NCBI GenBank assembly: GCA_934395135.1
Contig: CAKRRK010000007.1
Span: forward strand, 1 to 64,000
Length of the DNA: 64,000 bases
Source: an uncultured Eubacteriales bacterium
Lineage (GTDB): Bacteria > Bacillota > Clostridia > Oscillospirales > Butyricicoccaceae
Direction: 5' to 3'
Shown here: in pieces, positions 32,988 to 41,099 of the stretch
How the letters are laid out: the number at the start of each line of letters is the position of its first letter
How positions within the stretch are numbered: position 1 is the first letter of the stretch
Position numbers and translations under genes: made by a program
The notes under the pieces: generated by a model
Databases searched by the model: none
What the model was told of the DNA's origin: nothing
What the model saw: the letters and a program-made list of their open reading frames with translations, nothing else

Positions 32988-34463
32988 TCAAATTCCAAGG
33001 GCGGCGAAGTGCCTGCCCAGGTGCTGCAGGATGTTTTGACGATAGGTTTCCCGCCCTGCGTGGAGGGTCTGGAACAGCGCATCCCGGTACACCGGCACGC
33101 CGCCCTGCCGGGCGTTCAGAATATAGCCGTAGGTAATGTGGACGGCCTGCCTGCCGTCATCGCACTGGAATACGGTTTCTGCCAGGCGGTCGTCCGGTAC
33201 CGAGGAAATATCCGGCGCGGAACGGGAATCCGCCGAGATGTGATAAAAGGCTTTGGCGGAATCCAGGCAATCCAGGGCGCAGGCATAGATACGCCGGAAC
33301 AGGGAGGGATTTTCCTGGGCCACGACCTTCAGTGCCTCCAGCCAGTTGGTGCCGGACACCTTTAGATGATACCCGGCGCCGGAAAGCTCCCGCACACTGG
33401 GGAAAATGGAGAATTTATCGCTGCCAGAGTGGACGGACAGTTTATAGCCCAGGGTTTGAGCAATGGCATAGTGGCCGGCATATTCCTGCCGGAAGGCAGC
33501 GACGTCGCCGCGGTAGTCCACGCCTTTCTGGAATTCGCCGCAGAAGCGCGGGGCAAGGGAACCGAATTCCACCTTGTGCCGCCGCAGTTCGTTGGCGAAG
33601 AAGTAATGGTTTTGCAGGGTGGTAACAGCAGCGGACTCGTCAATGGATACTTCCAGATCGCCCTGATAGGGGCGGATCAGGGTTTCATACACTGTTTGTA
33701 CAAAGGATACACAGTCATAATAGAGCACAGTGCATTCCATCAGGTCTTTTTTGGCAAAGGACAGGCTCTGGCCGCCGTTTAGGGCGATGGTGCGGTTCAG
33801 GTAGGTTTCCTCCAGGCGCTGCCGCAGCTCGGCAGGGTACTGGAGATAGGCCGCTTCCAGTGCGGCGCCGGCGGGCGTGCTTTGCGGCATATAGTCGGAG
33901 CAGTCCAGGGTGATCATAGAGTAGCCGCATTTCAGGGCATATTCAATTTCATGCAGGTGTTTCAGATGATCGCCGTCCGTGCCAAAGCCGTCCTTGTAGC
34001 CGGTTTCAAACGCGGCAAAGACCGCGTCCGCCAGCACCATATCATACGTCCGGCCGGTGAGCGTCAGCTCCCGCATAGACTGCTGGGCAATTACGGGAAA
34101 TACATTTTTTTCACGGCATAGTTCCAGAAAAGCAGGAATCGCAAGGCCCAGCCGGTCGCCAAAGCCAAAGGAAACGCGGCGGCCTTTTCGGGACACCGGC
34201 TTCAGATGGGGGAAATATCCCTGCAATGTTCGGGCATTGGCAGGCGTCAGCGGGCAGGACTGAAAATCCGGAGCAGGGAATTCGCCGTCAAACGCGCCGG
34301 CCGGGCGGCCAAACACCCCGAGACGCCGGCTGGTTCTGCCATAAAAGAGAAAGAAAACGCCGCCGTCCGCCACTTCCACGGACGCGGGACAAACGCCGGC
34401 CGGCGGCGTGGGATGCTCCCCGCAGAGCAGACGTTTGGCATAGGCGCAGAACGCAGGATACAT
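32988..34463 (-). CDS. Tagaturonate epimerase-like protein (UxaE family)
   Basis: The 491-residue protein resembles the UxaE family, which interconverts D-tagaturonate and D-fructuronate in galacturonate use. Supporting features are its length, the N-terminal FGFGDRLGLA, central TDGDHLKHLHEI, LDCSDYM, the acid-rich SIDES, and the C-terminal HSGSDKFSIFP. Metal ligands in this class are two His and a Glu; HLKHLHE and HSGSDKFS are candidates. I recognise the fold by overall pattern only and other ketose-acid epimerases are possible. Its start overlaps the preceding stop by one base pair (TGATG), so it is translationally coupled with the other TIM-barrel gene. Confidence 0.6.
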   Translation of the reverse strand: MYPAFCAYAKRLLCGEHPTPPAGVCPASVEVADGGVFFLFYGRTSRRLGVFGRPAGAFDGEFPAPDFQSCPLTPANARTLQGYFPHLKPVSRKGRRVSFGFGDRLGLAIPAFLELCREKNVFPVIAQQSMRELTLTGRTYDMVLADAVFAAFETGYKDGFGTDGDHLKHLHEIEYALKCGYSMITLDCSDYMPQSTPAGAALEAAYLQYPAELRQRLEETYLNRTIALNGGQSLSFAKKDLMECTVLYYDCVSFVQTVYETLIRPYQGDLEVSIDESAAVTTLQNHYFFANELRRHKVEFGSLAPRFCGEFQKGVDYRGDVAAFRQEYAGHYAIAQTLGYKLSVHSGSDKFSIFPSVRELSGAGYHLKVSGTNWLEALKVVAQENPSLFRRIYACALDCLDSAKAFYHISADSRSAPDISSVPDDRLAETVFQCDDGRQAVHITYGYILNARQGGVPVYRDALFQTLHAGRETYRQNILQHLGRHFAALGI

Positions 34464-35299
34464 CAGCGGCAACCTCCTTCTGTGTTTCCGATGGATGTTA
34501 AATAGGCAAGACCCTTGGCGGCCTCCGCCGTCGGATTTTCCCGGTGCAGGCATTCCATAGAAAGATAGCCGTCATAACCGATTTTGTCCAGAGCGGCGAA
34601 TACCCGGGCAAAATCAATTTGCCCGGAACCTGGATAATAGCGGGTGTTGTCCGCCACATGCAGATAGCCCAGCCGGCTGCCGCAGGCGCAGATCGCGTCA
34701 TAAGTGCTGGCCTCTTCAATGTTCATATGGTAGGTGTCCAGGTGAACATAGACATTTTCCAGGCCGTAATGGTCCAGAAACTCCAGCGCCTCCGCCGCGG
34801 TATTCCAGTTGTTCATTTCATAACGATTGATGACTTCCACGTTTATGGTCACGTTTTGCCGCTTTGCATAGTCTGCGATGGTTTCCAGATGAAAAGCAAA
34901 GCGGTCCAGGTATTTTCGGCGGGTAGCGCCCTTGGGAATGTTTCCCCGCACCCAACCCAAAATCACGCCGGCCTGCACTTCTTTGGCCATGTCCACATAG
35001 CGCAGCATGCCGCGGACGGCGGCATCGGTAACATACGGACGATCGTCCATCAAATCCACCAGGCCTTCCGTGTTCAGCCGGCCGGAAACGATCATGCCGA
35101 TTTTGGCACCGCATTCCTGGATGGTGCGGTGGATGCGGTCATAATCCAGACGGGCGGTTTCCCGGGTGTGCACTTCAATGGCATCAAATCCCAGCGCTGC
35201 CGCCTGCTTCAAATTGTCACAGACATCGCCGCACAGCATAATCGGCGCAGTCTTCGGCGCTTCGTCTGCCGTGGATATGCAAAATTTCCATGGTTTCAT
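34463..35299 (-). CDS. Sugar isomerase/epimerase (ketose 3-epimerase-like TIM barrel)
   Basis: The 278-residue protein has the DTE/DPE type pattern: metal Glu in VEVINRYEMNNWNT, Asp in HLDTYHMNIEEA, His in LHVADNTRYYPGSGQIDF and a final Glu in LSMECL. The four-residue metal site with the GSGQIDF substrate loop is typical for ketose 3-epimerases and hydroxypyruvate isomerases. Together with the UxaE-like gene it forms an operon that probably processes a ketose or sugar acid. Promoter at 35369-35397; ATG 35299 is preceded by AGGAGGGGC. Confidence 0.85.
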   Translation of the reverse strand: MKPWKFCISTADEAPKTAPIMLCGDVCDNLKQAAALGFDAIEVHTRETARLDYDRIHRTIQECGAKIGMIVSGRLNTEGLVDLMDDRPYVTDAAVRGMLRYVDMAKEVQAGVILGWVRGNIPKGATRRKYLDRFAFHLETIADYAKRQNVTINVEVINRYEMNNWNTAAEALEFLDHYGLENVYVHLDTYHMNIEEASTYDAICACGSRLGYLHVADNTRYYPGSGQIDFARVFAALDKIGYDGYLSMECLHRENPTAEAAKGLAYLTSIGNTEGGCR

Positions 35300-35368
35300 A
35301 AGGGGCCCCTCCTTGTGAGTAAAAAAATACAGGCTGGATCAAAACAAGCGATGCTTTGTATGGTTTTC

Positions 35369-35397
35369 ATTATAGGGATGTGGGCAGCGGAAGTCAA
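35369..35397 (-). promoter_or_regulatory. Promoter of the epimerase-uxaE operon
   Basis: TTGACT (35397-35392), 17-bp spacer, TATAAT (35374-35369). Confidence 0.75.
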
Positions 35398-35494
35398 GAA
35401 CGACCGGCGGGGCGAAGCGGGAAAACCGCCGGCAAAAGGTCCGGCGGCCGGGAGTACGGCAGGTTTTTTGTCGAAATAGCATGCAATGGTTGAT

Positions 35495-35523
35495 TTGACG
35501 GAGCAAAAATAGTAGAATAGAAT
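35495..35523 (+). promoter_or_regulatory. Promoter of the TPR/DUF2135 gene
   Basis: TTGACG, 17-bp spacer, TAGAAT, about 43 bases before ATG 35567. It is back to back with the previous promoter. Confidence 0.65.
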
Positions 35524-35566
35524 CAGATTATTGTATCAAAACCATAGTCAGAGACGGGAGACAGAT

Positions 35567-37132
35567 ATGGGGAATCAAAAGAGGCAGGAACGGTGGAAGA
35601 TTTTCTTCGTGGCGGGGGCAGCGGTGCTGTTGATTTTTGCCCTGGGGATTGGATTGTACCGGCTATATTTCCAGCCGAAATTCTTTCTGGAATATATGAC
35701 GGCGGGCGCAGAAGACTATGCTGCCGGCGCTTATGAAGACGCTGCGGCATGGTTTGAAAAGGCCGTCCGCCTGGAGAAAACGGCGGCAGAGCCGTATCTG
35801 GCCCTTGCCTGTGCGCTCCGGGAGGCAGGGGACGCTCCGGGGGCGGCGAACGCCCTGCTCACCGCGCAGGACATGCATCCGGCGGACGAGGCGCTGCTGC
35901 TCCGAAGCATCGACATCATTTCCGGCACAGACGGGGACACGGCCTATCAGCTGCTGCAAAATTTTGCAGCAAACAACCAAAGCGTTTCCGATGCGGTGCA
36001 GGCGATGCTGCAATCGGCGGAGGAGATTCCGGAGATGCCGGAAATTACACCGGCGGCAGGGCAGTATGTCAGCCCGGTAACGCTGCAGTTTGATTTTTCG
36101 GAAACCGGCATTGGACACAAATATTATTACACCACAGACGGTTCGCAGCCGGACAACTGGTCCGATTGTTATACCGGAGAGCCGGTGGTAATTGATTCTA
36201 CAAAAGTCTTTAAAATCGTAGGATACAATGTAAAAGGAGAATCCTCTGTAACGCAGGAATACTATTATACCATCAAGACCGAGCCAAAGCTCAAGTTAGA
36301 ACGGCTGATCAAAAATGTGACCGCCGCGATGGAAGGCGTGGAAACCGGGGAGGAAGCGGGAAATGTGCCGGAGGAAGCGATGACAGCTGTGACGCAGGTG
36401 CTGGAGCGGTGTGCCACTTTGTTGAGCCAGGAATATTTGAAAGTAGAAGACTGTGAGGCGGCTTATCAGGCGCTGTCAGAAGGGTATGTGGCGTTTCTGG
36501 ACGCCATTATCCCGGACACAGATAAAACGACGCTGGAGCATACGATGCAGCAGGCGGCGGCGCTGCTGGATGCCGCGGTAGAAGGCAGCGGGCTTGGAGA
36601 ATACAAAGAAGGTGCCAAAGGAGCGCTGCAGGCGGTGCTGGATGCGGCACAGGCGGTTTTCGACGACTTGTATGCGGCGCAGGAAACCATTGACGCGCAG
36701 GCGGAAGCACTCAGCGCCGCGGTGTTGGCGTTTCAGGAAAAGAAGAATTCGGAAGTGGACGTAGCGCTGCACAATACCGACAGCAGTTCCGGACAGGTGA
36801 CGGTCAGTTTGCTGTGGAAATCTTCCGACCGGCTGGATTTGTTTGTCACCTCCCCCGGCGGGGATACGGTGAGCTATATGAGTCCGAGCACCGCTTCCGG
36901 CGGCCGGATGGACGTGAACAAAACCCGGGACAGCGCGACGGGATATGTGGTGGAAAATATCTATTGGAACTGGGCGGCTTCCGGAAAATATGTGGTGCGG
37001 GTGAATGTGTCGGAGAAAAATGAAAGCGGCGCCACGGAATTCCGAGTGCGGGTGGTATCCGGCGGCACGGTAAAGCTGTACCGCGGCAGCATTGGCAGCG
37101 GTACGGCGGATGTGTGCACGTTTTCTTACTAA
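35567..37132 (+). CDS. Membrane-anchored TPR / chitobiase-fold / DUF2135 protein
   Basis: The 521-residue protein has an N-terminal membrane helix (residues 13-32, few basic residues outside), two to three TPR-like helix pairs (about 45-135), an Ig-like chitobiase C-terminal-type unit with the YYYTTDGSQP motif (about 160-235), a helical spacer (about 240-405) and a C-terminal DUF2135/YfaP-like beta domain (about 415-521; LDLFVTSPGGDT, NIYWNWAASGKYVVRVN). The whole C-terminal portion should lie outside the membrane. These domains bind carbohydrate or proteins in other contexts. It precedes a small zinc-ribbon membrane gene by 12 bp. Exact function unknown. Confidence 0.78.
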   Translation: MGNQKRQERWKIFFVAGAAVLLIFALGIGLYRLYFQPKFFLEYMTAGAEDYAAGAYEDAAAWFEKAVRLEKTAAEPYLALACALREAGDAPGAANALLTAQDMHPADEALLLRSIDIISGTDGDTAYQLLQNFAANNQSVSDAVQAMLQSAEEIPEMPEITPAAGQYVSPVTLQFDFSETGIGHKYYYTTDGSQPDNWSDCYTGEPVVIDSTKVFKIVGYNVKGESSVTQEYYYTIKTEPKLKLERLIKNVTAAMEGVETGEEAGNVPEEAMTAVTQVLERCATLLSQEYLKVEDCEAAYQALSEGYVAFLDAIIPDTDKTTLEHTMQQAAALLDAAVEGSGLGEYKEGAKGALQAVLDAAQAVFDDLYAAQETIDAQAEALSAAVLAFQEKKNSEVDVALHNTDSSSGQVTVSLLWKSSDRLDLFVTSPGGDTVSYMSPSTASGGRMDVNKTRDSATGYVVENIYWNWAASGKYVVRVNVSEKNESGATEFRVRVVSGGTVKLYRGSIGSGTADVCTFSY

Positions 37133-37144
37133 GGGGGGACGGTA

Positions 37145-37621
37145 ATGACTTGTAAAAACTGCGGAAAGGACATTTTAGAAGAAGATACATTTTGTATTTA
37201 CTGCGGCGAACCTTGCGGTAAGCATACCCGGACTTCCTTGGAAGAACCAGAAATGGAGGCAACGGCCTGGGAGGAAGAAGGTCAGCCGCCAGAAATCCGG
37301 AGAGAAGATTTTTTGCCGGAGGAGGCATATTTGACAGCGGAACCGGAAGAATATGGACAGGATGAACCGGCGGTTCCGGAGGAAACGGTACTTGCGGAGG
37401 GCGTGGAACGGCAGCCGGCCCGCCTTCCCTGCAAAACTGGTGTTTGGGATCACAAGTTGGGCGTATACCTTGGTATTTTTTGCGTGGCGGCTGTGGTTTT
37501 TGCGCTGGTTCTCCTTTTTTCGGGGAAAGCAGCGGCGGAAAAAATCAATGCGGTTTCGTTTGAAGCGTTGCTGGAAACAGCCCAGGACGGCATAGAGACC
37601 GAGGAACCGGCGGTGCCGTAG
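37145..37621 (+). CDS. Zinc-ribbon membrane protein
   Basis: The 158-residue protein begins with a zinc ribbon (Cys3, Cys6, Cys17, Cys20; MTCKNCGK, FCIYCG), has an acidic Glu-rich linker (about 30-95) and one transmembrane helix (about 107-128). The ribbon is predicted cytoplasmic. The Glu/Pro-rich linker and the final EETEPAVP-like tail are low-complexity. It follows the TPR/DUF2135 gene by 12 bp and should be co-expressed; a scaffold role is possible. Confidence 0.75.
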   Translation: MTCKNCGKDILEEDTFCIYCGEPCGKHTRTSLEEPEMEATAWEEEGQPPEIRREDFLPEEAYLTAEPEEYGQDEPAVPEETVLAEGVERQPARLPCKTGVWDHKLGVYLGIFCVAAVVFALVLLFSGKAAAEKINAVSFEALLETAQDGIETEEPAVP

Positions 37622-37701
37622 AACGGCTGGGATTTTTTCGGAAACGGTCCGAACGATCCCGGCTACGAAGGAAAAACATACAAAAGCAGGTGAAGGATCA
37701 T

Positions 37702-38664
37702 ATGTATGATGTAGCAGCAATCGGAGAACTTTTGATTGATTTTACACAAAATGGAACCAGCGGCCAAGGAAACGGCCTGTTTGAAGCCAATCCCGGCGGG
37801 GCGCCATGCAATGTGCTGGCTATGCTGCAAAAACTGGGGAAAAAGACGGCATTTCTCGGAAAAGTCGGTCGCGATCCATTCGGCGCACTGTTGTCAGAAC
37901 GGGCAGCGGCCGCCGGGATTGATGTTTGCGGTCTTGTGATGGATGCGGCTGTGCCCACGACGCTGGCCTTTGTCCACACCATGCCGGACGGAGACCGGGA
38001 TTTTTCTTTTTACCGCAGTCCAGGGGCGGATATGATGCTCACGGAGCAGGAGGTTTCGCTGGCGATTACGGAACAGACCAGGATGCTGCACTTCGGCACG
38101 GTGTCTATGACGGGGGAGCCGGTGCGGAGCGCTACCCAAAAGGCCATTGTTTCTGCAAAAGGAAAGGGAGCGCTGCTGTCCTTTGACCCGAATCTCCGCC
38201 CGCCGCTCTGGGACAGCTTGGACGAAGCCAAGGCGCAGATGGCATATGGGTTCTCCCAGTGCGATATCTTGAAGGTGTCTGAGGAGGAACTGGCCTTTTT
38301 CACCGGGGAGGAAACGATTTTTCAGGGGATGGATCGGCTGCAGGAGCAATACAGTATTCCCCTGGTCACCGTTACCATGGGCAAAAAGGGAAGTATGGCG
38401 TTCTATAAAGGGGAAAGTCTGTATCAGCCGCCGTTCGAAACGCCGGACACCATAGAAACGACCGGGGCGGGGGACACGTTTTGCGCTTGTGTGCTCAGCA
38501 CGGTGCTGGACTGCGGTCTGGACGGATTGACGCCGGATGTTTTGCGGACCATGCTGCTGTTTGCCAACGCCGCTGCGTCGCTTATCACTACAAGACGGGG
38601 CGCGCTGTGCGTGATGCCGGAACGGCAGGAGGTGGAGGCGTATATCCGGTCTGCCAAGGCATAA
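37702..38664 (+). CDS. PfkB-family sugar kinase (fructokinase-like)
   Basis: The 320-residue kinase has N-terminal GELLIDF, the sugar-binding NPGGAPCNVL (about residues 32-41), and the C-terminal PfkB signature TTGAGDTFCACV with catalytic Asp (about residue 256). It phosphorylates a hexose or ketose with ATP; fructose is the usual substrate for this subtype. ATG 37702 follows AGGTGAAGG; a GTG at 37690 is an alternative. Its location near the epimerases suggests a common sugar pathway. Confidence 0.9.
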   Translation: MYDVAAIGELLIDFTQNGTSGQGNGLFEANPGGAPCNVLAMLQKLGKKTAFLGKVGRDPFGALLSERAAAAGIDVCGLVMDAAVPTTLAFVHTMPDGDRDFSFYRSPGADMMLTEQEVSLAITEQTRMLHFGTVSMTGEPVRSATQKAIVSAKGKGALLSFDPNLRPPLWDSLDEAKAQMAYGFSQCDILKVSEEELAFFTGEETIFQGMDRLQEQYSIPLVTVTMGKKGSMAFYKGESLYQPPFETPDTIETTGAGDTFCACVLSTVLDCGLDGLTPDVLRTMLLFANAAASLITTRRGALCVMPERQEVEAYIRSAKA

Positions 38665-39463
38665 AGACCCGGCAGCGGGAAAGCTGCAGGATTGCGCAGA
38701 AAAAGAACATAGAAAACTCCCTGCGGCGTTTGAAATACAGCGCCGGAGGGAGTTTTTTTATGGCGGGCTCCGCTGGAAAGCTGCCTGCATTGTCGGCGAA
38801 ACCGGAGGAAACCGCCGGGAAAGGGGCGGTATGGTGCGGGGGAAGGAACAGGGAGGCCGGTGGAGATGTCTCTCAGAGCATAACGGGACATAGCTGCAAG
38901 GGGCGCGGCCGACCTTTGTGGAACGGTAGCACGGCGGGAAATGATACGTTTTGTGCGGCAATTGCGGCAGTTCCGGCGCGGATAACTCTTGCGGAGACCG
39001 GTTCCCCCGATCGTTGTGGCACCGATGGTAACGGTAGGCGCGGTGGGCGGCCAATAGCATCGGCTGCAGCAGGGGATTCCCTCGCTATGTCCAAGGGTTG
39101 TAAACATTTTGCCAGACCTTCCTGAAAATTGACAAAAACCATGATGACGGATACAGATATGCTCTTTTTTCACTGGTTTCTGTTCTGGGGGCGCACGAAA
39201 TATGATTTCGGGAGCCGAAACGGAGGTACTGCAAGATGCCGTCGATAGGACCCCCCTGCCGTCAGTGCACAGGCAATGGCATGGAAGAAAATACCGTCGG
39301 GGTACCGCAGAGAACCGGACGGTTTGTACGAATGCTCTTACAGCGCCCGCCGGAACACGAAGCAAAGTATGGCAGTCTGGATGCGCGCAAAGGCCGCAAC
39401 GCTATGAAAAGGTAAGAACGGCAGTGCGCGGTTGTGGATCTGGGAATAGACACAGCAGGATGA
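38665..39463. other. Gene-poor scar region
   Basis: After the kinase terminator (38715-38759) there are about 700 bases of sequence with GC bias like the chromosome but no credible coding frame, ribosome binding site or RNA. The longest frames (minus 39365-38424, plus 38481-39125) run over the kinase end and lack domain-like composition. It looks like a degraded gene remnant between the kinase and the AT-rich island. Confidence 0.5.
38715..38759 (+). terminator. Terminator after the PfkB kinase
   Basis: AACTCCCT with one mismatch and CGGCG pairs to CGCCGGAGGGAGTT around an eleven-base loop, then T7. Confidence 0.85.
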
Positions 39464-39631
39464 GTGCCCTGGCGGCGTTTGGAAAAAATCGCCGCAAACG
39501 TTAGTTATATCTATGCGGCGCCTTTGGCAGAAGTCAATGATAGGATTTTAAAAAACAGTCATATTAGTGGTTTACAAGCCAGTCAGCAAGAGGGTTCTGT
39601 CTTGCAGTTCGTACCAAAGCAAAGATTTTAG
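39464..39631 (+). pseudogene. Short C-terminal-like ORF fragment
   Basis: A GTG-started frame of 55 codons (LEKIAANVSYIYAAPL, then AEVNDRILKNSHISGLQAS) has protein-like composition in a region otherwise without genes. There is no clear ribosome binding site, and the composition shifts to AT-rich here. It may be the remaining end of a foreign gene. No family recognised. Confidence 0.3.
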
Positions 39632-39766
39632 AAGTCAATCAGAAATTTTGCACCGGAAACGGTGCTCCTTTAGAGAATCTCTGCAGGATTTGAGCTTGGT
39701 CGATTTTTCTGTGCTCGCATGGCTTTCATATATTTGAGAAACGCGTTGCTGACTGGAATTTTGGGA

Positions 39767-40096
39767 TCATAGCTTAAGTATAGTGCGAAATTCATGGTCG
39801 AAAGAAAAGTATCCATTCTCAAATGCTTTGTCATATATGGGGCAAAAGCATTTGAGAATGGATGTGTCGCCGCGTTTATCGGGATTATTTACCCAGCGTG
39901 CAATGTGGGATTCAACTAGAAATTTAGGATCTGAAATTTTACAATCTGGAAAACAACCGTTCCACGGATAATTCGCTTTCCCGGCGTTGGAAAATTGAGT
40001 CTGACCAATGCGCTGTTTCACTTGACGCAACGCTTCGGCTGTGGAATTGTTTTGACGCATGGAAACCGAACGATGTGTAGCTTCCGTAAGGATCTA
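39767..40096 (-). pseudogene. 5'-truncated HNH endonuclease
   Basis: The last 97 codons (start ATG at 40060, no ribosome binding site) form an HNH_2-type domain: IGQTQFSNA, then CFPDCKISDPKFLVESHIARW with the metal His, DKRGDTSILKCFCP and DKAFENGYFSFD. Coding resemblance extends twelve more codons upstream of the ATG (about THRSVSMRQ) up to a stop at 40096, exactly beside the tRNA-Pro-like repeat. The N-terminal specificity half, normally 150 or more residues, is missing. It is a decayed restriction endonuclease, cut off at the repeat. Confidence 0.7.
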
Positions 40097-40129
40097 CCTT
40101 TGGTCGGAGTGTAATTACAGGACCTGGAA
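40096..40129 (-). repeat. Imperfect copy of the tRNA-Pro(GGG) 3' end (putative attachment repeat)
   Basis: Bases 40096-40111 match 40759-40774 in 15 of 16 positions, covering the encoded CCA end, the discriminator and the 3' acceptor strand of tRNA-Pro. After a five-base insertion (taatt) the match continues with ACAGGAC (40117-40123), part of the T stem, and then fades. Same orientation as the tRNA. This is the expected shape of a distal attachment site of an element inserted in the tRNA 3' end; no integrase remains. Confidence 0.6.
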
Positions 40130-40142
40130 ATCTATAATAGAG

Positions 40143-40646
40143 TTAAATATCAATTCCAATCACATAAATAGGAACTTGGATTGCGCTTTTAAAATAAGGC
40201 AGGTATTTCTCAATCTTTTCAAAATTAAGAGACCCTCCCCAATTATGCCCATATTGGTGAGTCAAAAACTTTTGCATAGCCTTTGTAGTAGTGATATAAA
40301 CGCCAAAATCGATAAGATCTAAATTCGAATATGATGCCATTTGAAACTTTAGCAGGTCAGTTCCCAGAAAGGACGAATGTCCGAATTGAACCTCAACCGC
40401 TATGCGATTTTTCTGGAAATCAAATTTACTATACGCTTTCATATCTGGAGATACGCGTGGTTGCCCCTCCCAACCCTGTTCCAAAAACAAATCATTTAGA
40501 ATTTTGTTAAATTCCTTACGATTTAATTTGGAAAAGTCGAGACATGCTGTGTATAGAATTTGTTCGATTTCCAATTTTTGGGCCAGACGGCTATTAAAAA
40601 GTTCTTCTGAAAAGCGAAAAGAATATTTCTTAAGGCGCACAGCCAT
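40143..40646 (-). CDS. BglII-like type II restriction endonuclease
   Basis: The 167-residue product resembles the BglII family (Pfam Endonuc-BglII). It contains a PD-(D/E)xK-related site with Asp76 (KFDFQ), Glu85 and Gln87 (AVEVQFGH); the spacings of nine and two are those of Asp84, Glu93 and Gln95 in BglII. The following SSFLGTDLLKFQMASYSNLDL and DFGVYITTTKAM are also family-like. BglII cuts AGATCT, but recognition of this protein cannot be deduced. No methyltransferase gene is found in the window. The gene is AT-rich against its neighbours and sits between the tRNA-Pro gene and an imperfect copy of that tRNA's 3' end, suggesting horizontal gain. Confidence 0.65.
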   Translation of the reverse strand: MAVRLKKYSFRFSEELFNSRLAQKLEIEQILYTACLDFSKLNRKEFNKILNDLFLEQGWEGQPRVSPDMKAYSKFDFQKNRIAVEVQFGHSSFLGTDLLKFQMASYSNLDLIDFGVYITTTKAMQKFLTHQYGHNWGGSLNFEKIEKYLPYFKSAIQVPIYVIGIDI

Positions 40647-40737
40647 ATGATATCATCTCTACTTTCGTTTTTGTATATCTAAAGTATACCATAATACGAC
40701 AAAAAAGCTAGATAGAACAAGAAACTAAAACAAAAAA

Positions 40738-40762
40738 GGGTAAGTCCCATAAGGACTTACCC
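40738..40762 (-). terminator. Terminator of the tRNA-Leu/tRNA-Pro transcript
   Basis: Ten pairs (GGGTAAGTCC/GGACTTACCC) with a five-base loop begin one base after the encoded CCA of tRNA-Pro; on the minus strand T6 follows. Confidence 0.85.
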
Positions 40763-40766
40763 TTGG

Positions 40767-40839
40767 TCGGAGTGACAGGACTTGAACCTGCGACCACTTG
40801 ACCCCCAGTCAAGTACGCTACCACCTGCGCTACACCCCG
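40767..40839 (-). tRNA. tRNA-Pro(GGG)
   Basis: Acceptor CGGGGTG with CACTCCG, D-arm GCGCAGGTGGTAGCG, anticodon stem CTTGA/TCAAG with loop CTGGGGG giving GGG (proline codons CCC/CCU), T-arm GCAGG-TTCAAGT-CCTGT. The discriminator A is followed by encoded CCA (40766-40764). Its 3' end is the source of the repeat at 40096-40129. Confidence 0.94.
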
Positions 40840-40924
40840 ATGAGAAATTGTAAGAAAAATGGCAAAAAACAGGTGTTTTTTGCCATTTTATACCGCTGCC
40901 ATTCCAAAAAAGCAAACGGGCTGG

Positions 40925-41006
40925 TGCGAGTGACGGGACTTGAACCCGTACGCCATACAACACACGCCCCTCAAACGTGCCTGTCTACCAGTTCCAGCAC
41001 ACTCGC
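40925..41006 (-). tRNA. tRNA-Leu(GAG)
   Basis: A class II tRNA of 82 bases: acceptor GCGAGTG/CACTCGC, anticodon stem CACGT/GCGTG (with one G-U pair) and loop TTGAGGG giving GAG (leucine CUC/CUU), variable arm TGTTGTATGGCG region, T-arm ACGGGTTCAAGTCCCGT. Encoded CCA follows. It is co-transcribed with tRNA-Pro, 85 bp downstream. Confidence 0.93.
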
Positions 41007-41019
41007 GTTTCGCTTAATT

Positions 41020-41048
41020 ATTATATGTGATATACTATGGAATGTCAA
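41020..41048 (-). promoter_or_regulatory. Consensus promoter of tRNA-Leu(GAG)-tRNA-Pro
   Basis: Perfect TTGACA (41048-41043) and TATAAT (41025-41020), 17-bp spacer, 14 bp before the tRNA. Confidence 0.85.
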
Positions 41049-41099
41049 GGGAAAAACCCGAAAAAATGAAAATATTTCGTGAATATCCCGGAGGAAGAA

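Noticed and set aside
38424..39365. 313-codon minus-strand frame over the kinase end and scar
   Set aside because: It runs antisense through the kinase gene, is very Pro/Arg/Cys-rich and has no ribosome binding site.
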